This document shows positions 1 through 5,616 of a stretch of 7,694 bases of DNA, piece by piece. This DNA comes from an uncultured Alphaproteobacteria bacterium. Lineage in GTDB: Bacteria; Pseudomonadota; Alphaproteobacteria; Rs-D84. Where the stretch lies: assembly GCA_944389685.1 (NCBI GenBank), contig CALXNF010000006.1, forward strand, positions 1 through 7,694, written 5' to 3'. The position numbers and the translations under genes were made by a program. The notes under the pieces are model-generated. The model did no database searches and was not told the DNA's origin. It worked only from the letters and a program-made list of their open reading frames with translations. Every line of letters begins with the position of its first letter. Within the stretch, counting starts at the first letter, position 1.

Positions 1-626
1 ACGATATGTTAATTGTTCCTATTACCACATTGAAAAAGCGCATACAGGGCAGCCGTTTTCCAAACTCTGTAAGCATGATAACAATAAAGTTAAAAGAAGG
101 TGCAGACAATGCGTTAGTAATAGAACAGATAACTGCCCTGCTTCGTGAACGCCATAAATTGGCAGATGACGCAGCAGACGACTTTCAGATTATGGATATG
201 AAACAAGTTATGGAGGCAATGGATACTGTTACGGGTTATATGACGTTATTATTAGTTGCCATTGCAGCGGTATCTCTTTTAGTTGGTTCTATAGGTATTA
301 TGAATATGATGCTTGTATCAGTTGCGGAACGTACGCGAGAAATAGGTATCCGTAAGGCAATCGGGGCACGCGAAAGACATATTATTATTCAGTTCTTGTC
401 AGAGGCAATATTGATATCTTTTATGGGGTCTATGGCCGGTTTATTGTTGGGAGTTGGTTTGTCACAAGGAATAGGAAGATTCGTCCTTGGTTATAATGTC
501 CCATTTAGTGCATGGCCTGTTGTGGTGTCTGTAACTGTTGCGGTTGTGGTTGGATTGGCGTCTGGTGTTATGCCGGCAATGAAGGCGGCTAAACTCAATC
601 CAATTGATAGCTTGAGATACGAATAA
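1..626 (+). CDS. macB: MacB-type ABC transporter permease, C-terminal part (5' truncated by window edge)
   Basis: The reading frame is open to the left edge (an Asp codon at 3-5 precedes the Met at 6), so this is the C-terminal part of a longer protein. The segment LIVPITTLKKRIQGS matches the end of the periplasmic MacB_PCD domain. The FtsX-type permease domain follows, with three predicted membrane helices at roughly residues 78-102, 130-155 and 168-192, counting from the Met at 6. The stretch SVAERTREIGIRKAIGAR between the first two is the cytoplasmic FtsX-family motif that couples to the ATPase, and the end MPAMKAAKLNPIDSLRYE is typical of the family. MacB proteins export macrolides, toxins or lipoproteins with a MacA-type partner; the substrate cannot be told here. 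The ATPase domain may be in the same chain or a separate gene upstream, outside the window. The TAA stop is embedded in the A-tract of a terminator. Confidence 0.9.
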   Translation, partial: DMLIVPITTLKKRIQGSRFPNSVSMITIKLKEGADNALVIEQITALLRERHKLADDAADDFQIMDMKQVMEAMDTVTGYMTLLLVAIAAVSLLVGSIGIMNMMLVSVAERTREIGIRKAIGARERHIIIQFLSEAILISFMGSMAGLLLGVGLSQGIGRFVLGYNVPFSAWPVVVSVTVAVVVGLASGVMPAMKAAKLNPIDSLRYE

Positions 627-650
627 AAAACCGGCATTTGCCGGTTTTTT
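625..650. terminator. Bidirectional intrinsic terminator between macB and gpsA
   Basis: Six A, then the stem CCGGC / loop ATTT / stem GCCGG (631-644), then six T. This gives an 11-bp stem if the A/T tracts pair, and a U-tract on either strand. It serves the convergent macB (plus) and gpsA (minus) genes. It is packed so tightly that the macB stop (624-626) lies in one tract and the gpsA stop (649-651) in the other. Confidence 0.9.
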
Positions 651-1515
651 ATGCTAAATTCATTTTCTTTTGCATTTCGATTAAAACAGGCGTTTGTATA
701 CCTTTTGTTTTTGCGCGTCGTATTAAACCTGCCAAAGCAAATATACCCTCAACCGTACCCTCAGGTTTTTCACCGCGGGCAATTGCCATACCACCAGCAA
801 AGTTACGGCTTGTCGCTGAAGTTGCTGATAAGAACAAGTCCCCTATTCCGCACAAATCTAAGAATGTTGCCATTTTTGCACCGCTTGCAAGCCCTAGTTC
901 CATAACTTCATTCCAAGCTTTTGTAAAAAGTAATGCCCTTTCATTTTCGCCGGCTGCCGCAATTAAGTTATATCCACATATTAATGCAACGGCATTTTTT
1001 CCAACACCGCAAATTTGGGTACCTATAACATCATCACTTGGATTAATATGTAGTTTATTTAAAATCTTTTTTCCTATTTCAACGGCTTTTGAAGTACCTG
1101 CTAAAGTACTTCCCGTTGGAATTCCGCGTGCAACTTCTGCCGCAAATTGTGGCCCTGATAAAACACCATAATCTTTAACTTTCGGCATTTCTGATGATAT
1201 TATTTCGGACATAAAATCACCAGTCGAGTTTTCTGCCCCTTTTGTGCAAACGATGATTGGCTGCCCCTTATAAAATGACTTTGCTTTACGCAACGTTTCA
1301 CGGAAAAAGGCGGCAGGTGTTACTATCAGCCATGCTTCACAATTCTCCATTTCTTCCATGTTGCTTGTCACTTTTAAGTTTTCAGGTATCGTAATATTTT
1401 CAAATTCTTTTATATTTCCATCATAAGACCATAAAATAATATCTGAACCACCACGTGCAGATACAATAGCAAGTGCCGTTCCCCATGCACCTGCACCTAT
1501 AACGCCAACTTTCAT
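649..1515 (-). CDS. gpsA: Glycerol-3-phosphate dehydrogenase [NAD(P)+]
   Basis: Reduces dihydroxyacetone phosphate to sn-glycerol-3-phosphate in the cytoplasm, the entry step of phospholipid synthesis. The N-terminal Rossmann loop is GAGAWGTALA (residues 7-16). TKG (91-93) and GPQFAAEVA (121-129) correspond to the family's TKG and GPSFA motifs; the usual Ser of GPSFA is Gln here. The C-terminal helical domain has the conserved catalytic lysine in CGVGKNAVALICG (K173), then CGIGDLFLSATSATSRN (222-238), the family's GLGDL...TSRN signature. At 288 residues it is shorter than the usual 320-340, ending soon after the last helix, but all core motifs are present. The ATG overlaps the TGA of the upstream TPR gene (ATGA), and AAGGGA (1522-1527, minus strand) is a good ribosome-binding site 6 bases before it, so the two genes are probably cotranscribed and translationally coupled. 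Confidence 0.95.
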   Translation of the reverse strand: MKVGVIGAGAWGTALAIVSARGGSDIILWSYDGNIKEFENITIPENLKVTSNMEEMENCEAWLIVTPAAFFRETLRKAKSFYKGQPIIVCTKGAENSTGDFMSEIISSEMPKVKDYGVLSGPQFAAEVARGIPTGSTLAGTSKAVEIGKKILNKLHINPSDDVIGTQICGVGKNAVALICGYNLIAAAGENERALLFTKAWNEVMELGLASGAKMATFLDLCGIGDLFLSATSATSRNFAGGMAIARGEKPEGTVEGIFALAGLIRRAKTKGIQTPVLIEMQKKMNLA

Positions 1516-3128
1516 TTTGTTTCCCTTAATTTTTTCTGAATTTTTGGAACAACTACTAAACCATCATCTGATAATTCAATTGCCCGTATATAAGCATCCT
1601 TGGCCAGTTTTTTGTCCCCTGCTGCTATATATAAATCCCCTAGTTGTTCAAACAAAGATGAACAAGAATAAGATATATTTCCAACACGGACTAATACGTC
1701 CAAGGCCGGCTGAATGCCTTCTCTTACTGTTATTACATAACCTAATGTATCCCAAGCCATAATGTCTGTAGGGTCTTTTCTAACTAACGTCATGGCATAA
1801 TCATATGCGCTTTCAATTTCTCTGCCCTGAGAGGCCCATATTTTTGCCTGCAAAGATAAAATTTCTGCGTCTAAGGGCAATGTTTTTGAAGCTTCGTATA
1901 AATCTGTCTGGGCTTTATCAATTTCATCGAAAACGTAATAAATATGCGCCCTGCTCTTTAAGAAAAATGCCCGACCAAGCTCGGTTAAATTTTCATCTTC
2001 TAGAGCCATGTTAACAGTTTTCAATGCTTTTCGTTTATTCCCTTGCTGGATGTTGTATGCAATTAATTTATTTATTGCTGGAACGAATAAGGGGTTCTTT
2101 TTAATAGCGATTTCTAGCTGTTTAATATTGCCGTCTTTTTCGGCCTTACGTAAAACGCTAAACAGATAAAAAGGACTATCTTTTGGTATTTTATTAAAAA
2201 ATTCTTCAAAATTTCCAACGTTGTTATAAAAAAACTGACCAAGATAATAGTTTATTGCGTCACTGTCTTTACCGAAATTGGGACTTGTTATTTCTGCAAA
2301 GCGTAACAATAAAATGGATAAATCAGAATACATCATTATCTGAGTATGAGATACCGTTTGAACCAAACTGAATGCTAGCGCATTTTTTACCCCTGAAAAC
2401 ATTTCCCAATCTGGAACGTTTTCATAATCTAACATGTACATTCCACCGGGGCGAGATGTAAAATCGTCGTGTAATTTATGTGCCGCATCCATTAAATTAT
2501 TATGGTGATAAAACGACATTAAATATAAGTAATCGTTTATATTCATAAAATCTATTCGTACTTTAGAAAAAGCTTCTGCGGCTTTTTCAACATCCCCCTT
2601 TTCTGCATATATTTGCCCAGTAATAAAGTTTTGCCAGGATTCATTTGTAGGTAAATTTTTGATGAATTTTAATGCGTCTTTTTCTTTGTCTACTGCGACA
2701 GATGCCCATATGCGTAACGGAGCCGCTAAAGCAGATTCATCTTTTTTATGACGTTGGTATAATTCTTTCCAGTTGTCTTGTTGAACCAGATAGGCATCAT
2801 AAATTAGTCGGGATGCTGTAGTTTTTTCTTCTTCTAAAACCATAACTTCATCTGGCATTTTCCCGCTTAGAAAATCAGATAAAAATTTTGTAGTTTGAAC
2901 GACTGGGTATTCGGTTTCGGTTAATTGGGCGGCATATTTTGACGCATTTTCAAAGTCGTTTATGTAAATTGCATGTTGCGCCGCAAGAAACGCTCCGTAT
3001 TGAGTTTCTGGGTAAATGTGATTTTTTTCGGCGTTTTTTGCATAGTTATGATACCAAATCGCTCCGCTTGTTATTATTAGAGCACCGATAAGAGTAATTC
3101 CTATAAATAATGTTTCTGCTTTTTTCAT
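1512..3128 (-). CDS. Membrane-anchored TPR-repeat protein, function unknown
   Basis: Residues 6-25 (TLFIGITLIGALIITSGAIW) form one hydrophobic segment after a short Lys-containing start, which suggests an N-terminal anchor with the rest in the periplasm. The remainder is helical and repetitive. TPR-like pairs can be seen near residues 164-190, 348-377, 385-416, 419-450, 452-482 and 490-519, for example LGDLYIAAGDKKLAKDAYIRAIEL (the last, from 496). The start of the soluble part (YGAFLAAQHAIYINDFENAS, 44-63) resembles large TPR proteins common in alphaproteobacteria whose role is unknown to me. It is the first gene of an operon with gpsA, overlapping it by 4 bases. It lies divergently only 26 bp from rsmG. 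No Shine-Dalgarno sequence precedes the ATG. TPR domains are protein-binding scaffolds; no enzymatic motif is visible, so no function is assigned. Confidence 0.85.
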   Translation of the reverse strand: MKKAETLFIGITLIGALIITSGAIWYHNYAKNAEKNHIYPETQYGAFLAAQHAIYINDFENASKYAAQLTETEYPVVQTTKFLSDFLSGKMPDEVMVLEEEKTTASRLIYDAYLVQQDNWKELYQRHKKDESALAAPLRIWASVAVDKEKDALKFIKNLPTNESWQNFITGQIYAEKGDVEKAAEAFSKVRIDFMNINDYLYLMSFYHHNNLMDAAHKLHDDFTSRPGGMYMLDYENVPDWEMFSGVKNALAFSLVQTVSHTQIMMYSDLSILLLRFAEITSPNFGKDSDAINYYLGQFFYNNVGNFEEFFNKIPKDSPFYLFSVLRKAEKDGNIKQLEIAIKKNPLFVPAINKLIAYNIQQGNKRKALKTVNMALEDENLTELGRAFFLKSRAHIYYVFDEIDKAQTDLYEASKTLPLDAEILSLQAKIWASQGREIESAYDYAMTLVRKDPTDIMAWDTLGYVITVREGIQPALDVLVRVGNISYSCSSLFEQLGDLYIAAGDKKLAKDAYIRAIELSDDGLVVVPKIQKKLRETK

Positions 3129-3138
3129 AGTAAAAATA

Positions 3139-3147
3139 TGCTACAAT
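3139..3147 (+). promoter_or_regulatory. Extended -10 promoter of rsmG
   Basis: TG-C-TACAAT is an extended -10 element (TGn plus 5 of 6 bases of TATAAT). No good -35 is visible, which extended -10 promoters can tolerate. Transcription would be expected to start about 7 bases downstream, at 3153-3155, that is on or next to the rsmG ATG (3155). The element lies in the 26-bp gap between divergent genes. The start site is inferred from spacing only. Confidence 0.6.
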
Positions 3148-3154
3148 AATCTTC

Positions 3155-3712
3155 ATGAATAATAAAGAAAAATTTAATCGATATGCTGAATTATTACGAG
3201 AATGGTCGTCCCGCATGAATTTAGTGGCACCAAGCACATTGTCCGATATAGAAAACAGACATTTTGCTGATAGTGCTCAATTGGCTGAAGTTTTACCTAA
3301 AGATGCCCGTGTTATAGATTTGGGCAGCGGTGCCGGTTTCCCAGGTGTCGTTCTTGCTATATTAGGATGGAATGTCGTTTGTATTGAGTCTATCGGTAAA
3401 AAGGTTTCTTTTTTAAACGCTGTAAAAAGTGATCTAAAATTGGATAATTTAACTATTTATCATGGCAGGGTTGAAAATTTTGTTTCTACCCTGCCCCATA
3501 ATGAAAAAATAGTTTTTACAGCTCGTGCATTTGCACCACTAGTAAAAATTATGGATTATGTAGCAAAAACACACAAACCGCTTTTTTTACTTAAAGGCCG
3601 GGAAATATCGGCAGAAATAAAAACAGCCGAAAATAAATATAAATTTGATTATGAATTAATCCCCTCTAAAACAGGTGATGGTTTTATAATAATAGTTAAA
3701 AAATACCGGTAG
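3155..3712 (+). CDS. rsmG: 16S rRNA (guanine-N7) methyltransferase RsmG (GidB)
   Basis: SAM-dependent enzyme that makes m7G527 (E. coli numbering) in 16S rRNA; loss in other bacteria gives low-level streptomycin resistance. The N-terminal helix ends in MNLVAPSTLSDIENRHFADS (21-40), the conserved (I/M)NLT/V...RH..DS block. Motif I of the Rossmann methyltransferase fold is VIDLGSGAGFPG (53-64), the acidic residue binding the SAM ribose is probably E78 in CIESIGKK, and later RAFAPL (124-129) and LLKGRE (145-150) match family blocks. It has 185 residues, slightly shorter than E. coli RsmG (207). An in-frame TAA at 3131-3133 and no start codon between it and 3155 make 3155 the earliest possible start. 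There is no Shine-Dalgarno sequence, consistent with a leaderless mRNA. The stop codon overlaps a parS site. In many alphaproteobacteria rsmG lies between mnmG and parA; here mnmG is not beside it. Confidence 0.95.
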   Translation: MNNKEKFNRYAELLREWSSRMNLVAPSTLSDIENRHFADSAQLAEVLPKDARVIDLGSGAGFPGVVLAILGWNVVCIESIGKKVSFLNAVKSDLKLDNLTIYHGRVENFVSTLPHNEKIVFTARAFAPLVKIMDYVAKTHKPLFLLKGREISAEIKTAENKYKFDYELIPSKTGDGFIIIVKKYR

Positions 3713-3726
3713 TTTCACGTGAAACT
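3711..3726. promoter_or_regulatory. parS: parS centromere site 1 (ParB-binding palindrome)
   Basis: AGTTTCACGTGAAACT is a perfect 16-bp palindrome. Its inner 14 bp, GTTTCACGTGAAAC, equal the core of the widely conserved bacterial parS consensus (TGTTTCACGTGAAACA); only the outermost base pair differs. It lies about 1.1 kb before parA, whose ParB partner is encoded next to it. It overlaps the last two bases of the rsmG stop codon (3710-3712) and sits in the 32-bp gap between convergent genes, where ParB loading would not block a promoter. Confidence 0.92.
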
Positions 3727-3744
3727 ATAAATATCTTTTTGATT

Positions 3745-4659
3745 TTAGCGCGTTTTAAGATTTAAAAATATAGTAGGGTTTTGACCGGCGATTTTGTTTG
3801 TTAAAGAATCAATTAATGTAATGTTTTTTCTTTTTTGGTTAATGCTTGCGGCCTCCCAGATGTTCACGCTGCCGCGTTTGGATTCAAATTGCCATAATGG
3901 TGACCATATGCCAAATTTTGGATTAAATAATGCCGCATTACCGAAACTGCAAAGATTGTTTGTCTGATAGCTTTTTGTTAAAGATTTTTTTCCCATTTCC
4001 TTTTTTATGGTCGCAATGTATAAACCTTTTTGAGTTTCTTTAAAAAAATGCTCGGTTGCGCAAGCCATAACAACGTCAGCAATTTGTTGGTTGTTGAAAT
4101 CTATGGGCCAATCTAATTTTTGTTCTTTTGCAATTTGTGTTATTTTTTTGTCCGCTTTAAGTATGAATAATTTATTCGTTGGATAAACTGTATCGTTTTC
4201 ATATCTATAATCAAGGGCTTCTATTATTTCAGCTGCAGGGGCGATGATTTCATTTTGTGCGGCGATAGCACCGCGCGTCAATGGATCAAAGAAATTTGTA
4301 TTTTTTGTCAAATTTTCTTTTCTTGCGTGTTCTAATTCGTGGCGCATAATTAATGTCATCTGATTATTATTTGTTTGGCAAAAATTTTTTACTCTTGACG
4401 TTGAATCACCTGGTTCAAAATATGAAATATTTATTTCGCCGTTATAAGATTTAAAAACGCCGGCTGCCAAAATTCTTTTATCAAGCATTTCATTTGTTAT
4501 TGTGACAGTGTCTATTTTTAAAGTTGTTTGTTTGTTTGTTATTTTTATACCGGTATTTGCCGGTTCGTTTAAGTCTTTTTTTTGCAATTGTTGGCAGCTA
4601 AGCGCCCCTAAAGATAGCGCAATAGTAAATGCTAAAGAATAAATCGGTGCAAATTTCAT
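3745..4659 (-). CDS. Predicted lipoprotein with HExxH (zincin-like) motif
   Basis: I do not recognise this 304-residue protein. It starts with a signal peptide (MKFAPIYSLAFTIALSLGALSC): a hydrophobic core, then ALSC with the likely lipidated Cys22, so it is probably a periplasm-facing lipoprotein. After a polar linker, LIMRHELEHARKE (103-115) contains HELEH (107-111), the HExxH signature of zinc metallopeptidases, in a hydrophobic-then-charged helix as usual for zincins. A third zinc ligand might be E137 in AAQNEIIAPAAE, 26 residues downstream; this is a guess. Three further cysteines (94, 200, 237) could form disulfides. Substrate unknown. The gene is monocistronic, points away from parA, and lies between two parS-type palindromes. 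The ATG has no Shine-Dalgarno sequence but a strong promoter sits directly before it. A non-peptidase protein with a chance HExxH cannot be excluded. Confidence 0.75.
   Translation of the reverse strand: MKFAPIYSLAFTIALSLGALSCQQLQKKDLNEPANTGIKITNKQTTLKIDTVTITNEMLDKRILAAGVFKSYNGEINISYFEPGDSTSRVKNFCQTNNNQMTLIMRHELEHARKENLTKNTNFFDPLTRGAIAAQNEIIAPAAEIIEALDYRYENDTVYPTNKLFILKADKKITQIAKEQKLDWPIDFNNQQIADVVMACATEHFFKETQKGLYIATIKKEMGKKSLTKSYQTNNLCSFGNAALFNPKFGIWSPLWQFESKRGSVNIWEAASINQKRKNITLIDSLTNKIAGQNPTIFLNLKTR
4549..4564. repeat. 16-base palindromic repeat inside the lipoprotein gene
   Basis: ACCGGTATTTGCCGGT, an imperfect palindrome (5-bp arms, 6-base loop), is identical to bases 6555-6570 in the terminator downstream of parB. 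One base change separates its core from the macB/gpsA terminator core (631-644). Here it encodes part of the variable linker after the signal peptide (residues P33-G37 region) and has no T-tract, so it is not expected to terminate transcription. Confidence 0.7.
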
Positions 4660-4664
4660 GCTTT

Positions 4665-4694
4665 TATATATAGTATAAAAAAGTAAATTGTCAA
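4665..4694 (-). promoter_or_regulatory. Sigma-70-type promoter of the HExxH lipoprotein gene
   Basis: On the minus strand there is a perfect -35 TTGACA (4694-4689) followed by TATATA, either with a 16-base spacer (4672-4667) or an 18-base spacer (4670-4665). The expected transcription start falls at about 4658-4660, on the ATG itself (4659-4657), so the message is predicted to be leaderless or nearly so. The variant parS (4708-4723) lies only 13 bp upstream of the -35, so ParB bound there could affect this promoter. Confidence 0.7.
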
Positions 4695-4707
4695 TATGTT
4701 TGGCGGT

Positions 4708-4723
4708 TGTTTCATATGAAACA
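4708..4723. promoter_or_regulatory. parS: parS-like palindrome 2 (CATATG variant)
   Basis: TGTTTCATATGAAACA is a perfect 16-bp palindrome identical to the bacterial parS consensus TGTTTCACGTGAAACA except that the central CG is TA. The change is symmetric, so both half-sites stay equal. Its outer bases match the consensus better than site 1 does. It lies 13 bp upstream of the lipoprotein promoter's -35 and 119 bp before the parA ATG, a position suited to ParB autoregulation or to a second, weaker loading site. Whether ParB binds the CATATG form is not known from sequence. Confidence 0.65.
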
Positions 4724-4760
4724 AAAATTATTTATTTGTTTATACTGTGTTTTTATGTTT

Positions 4761-4775
4761 AGGCATATAATGCCT
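4761..4775. promoter_or_regulatory. Inverted repeat over a TATAAT sequence, possible operator upstream of parA
   Basis: AGGCAT-ATA-ATGCCT has 6-bp perfect arms and a 3-base centre. A TATAAT (4766-4771) lies at its middle, and its right arm ends where the TTGACC of the parA promoter begins (4775). It could bind a dimeric regulator or be a small hairpin in a longer transcript. No suitable -35 was found for this TATAAT. Confidence 0.35.
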
Positions 4776-4810
4776 TGACCGAATCATTTTCTTTGTTCTA
4801 TTCTTATAAT
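4775..4810 (+). promoter_or_regulatory. Putative promoter of the parAB operon
   Basis: TTGACC (4775-4780, 5 of 6 to the -35 consensus) is followed after 18 bases by TATTCT (4799-4804). A perfect TATAAT follows directly at 4805-4810, but then the spacing from TTGACC is 24 bases, too long. Which -10 is used is unclear. Either start leaves a leader of about 25-35 bases carrying a Shine-Dalgarno sequence (AAGGA, 4829-4833). Confidence 0.5.
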
Positions 4811-4842
4811 AAGAAAGGAATTTTTTATAAGGATTTTTAAAA

Positions 4843-5613
4843 ATGGTGCAAATAATTGCTTTTGCAAATCAACAGGGTGGAGTGGGAAAAACTACTACGG
4901 CGATAAATATTGCTGCGTCATTGGCAACAATAAAAAAACGTGTTTTGCTTGTTGATTTGGACCCTCAGGGAAATGCCGGTACAGGGTTAGGTTTCGTTCG
5001 CGCAGCGCACCCGCAAAGTGTTTATGGTGTTATTATGGGGACTGCAAGTGCGGCGGACAATATTTTATCTACCGCGGTTCCGGGTTTGCATATTATGCCT
5101 TCGTCCGTAGCCTTAGCCGGGGCGGAAGTTGATTTGTTAGATATGGAAAATCGTGAATATCGTTTGCGTGATGCTTTGATGCCTTTGTATGATTATTATG
5201 ATTACATTTTATTAGATTGCCCACCGGCTATGGGATTTTTGACTTTGAATGCTTTGACAACTGCAAATAATGTTGTTATCCCATTACAATGTGAATTTTA
5301 TGCTTTGGAGGGTATTAGTCATTTAGTTCGTTCTATTGGCGAGATCAAAAATAAATGGAACCCAGAGTTAGAGATACTAGGGGTATTATTAACGATGTAT
5401 GATAAGCGTTATGGTGTTACTCGAGTCGTTGAAGACGACGTGAGGAAGACTTTTGGTGATGCTGTATTCAAGACGGTTATACCACGAAATATTCGAGTTT
5501 CTGAAGCCCCAAGTCATGGGAAACCGGCGTTGTTTTATGATTTTAATTCAAGTGGTGCACAGGCGTATTTACGCGTTGCAACAGAAGTTGTACAAAAAAC
5601 TCAGGGGGAATAA
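4843..5613 (+). CDS. parA: Chromosome-partitioning ATPase ParA (Soj)
   Basis: ParA is a DNA-binding ATPase that moves ParB-parS complexes and so segregates replicated origins. The deviant Walker A region is NQQGGVGKTTT (9-19), Walker A' is VDLDPQGN (37-44, with D40) and Walker B is ILLDCPP (122-128, with D125). The C-terminal block PRNIRVSEAPSHGKP and the end GAQAYLRVATEVV are classic chromosomal ParA/Soj. Length (256) is normal. One oddity: the family's signature lysine (K11 in B. subtilis Soj, NQKGGVGKT) reads as Gln11 here (codon CAG, 4873-4875), while the P-loop lysine K16 is kept. AAGGA (4829-4833) lies 9 bases before the ATG. The stop is 3 bases from the parB start, so the two are one operon. 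Expression may respond to ParB through the palindrome at 4708-4723; this is inferred from position. Confidence 0.96.
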   Translation: MVQIIAFANQQGGVGKTTTAINIAASLATIKKRVLLVDLDPQGNAGTGLGFVRAAHPQSVYGVIMGTASAADNILSTAVPGLHIMPSSVALAGAEVDLLDMENREYRLRDALMPLYDYYDYILLDCPPAMGFLTLNALTTANNVVIPLQCEFYALEGISHLVRSIGEIKNKWNPELEILGVLLTMYDKRYGVTRVVEDDVRKTFGDAVFKTVIPRNIRVSEAPSHGKPALFYDFNSSGAQAYLRVATEVVQKTQGE

Positions 5614-5616
5614 TTT

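Noticed and set aside
1091..1112. Inverted repeat GAAGTAC...GTACTTC in gpsA
   Set aside because: It lies inside a well-conserved coding region with no T-tract or regulatory context; chance in codon choice explains it.
638..1171. Open plus-strand frame of 177 codons opposite gpsA
   Set aside because: It is the antisense shadow of the well-supported gpsA gene, has no ribosome-binding site and shows no recognisable domain.
1295..1308. GTTTCACGGAAAAA inside gpsA, resembling half of a parS site
   Set aside because: Only one half-site (GTTTCACG) matches; the other arm is not GTGAAAC, and it lies within a conserved coding sequence.
3046..3237. Minus-strand frame of 63 codons across the TPR/rsmG junction
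   Set aside because: It overlaps the start of both genes and the rsmG promoter, and has no supporting motif.
3711..3740. parS palindrome plus following T-run as a terminator for rsmG
   Set aside because: The hairpin is AT-rich at its arms and separated from the T-run by about nine bases, so it is unlikely to be an efficient intrinsic terminator.
4527..4540. TTTG tetranucleotide repeat in the lipoprotein gene, a possible phase-variation tract
   Set aside because: Only three full copies plus a partial one; phase-variable tetranucleotide tracts are normally longer, and no downstream out-of-frame signal is seen.
4781..4785. GAATC, a CcrM-type methylation site (GANTC), between the -35 and -10 of the parA promoter
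   Set aside because: GANTC occurs more than a dozen times in the window, mostly inside genes, so a single site here is not evidence of methylation control.
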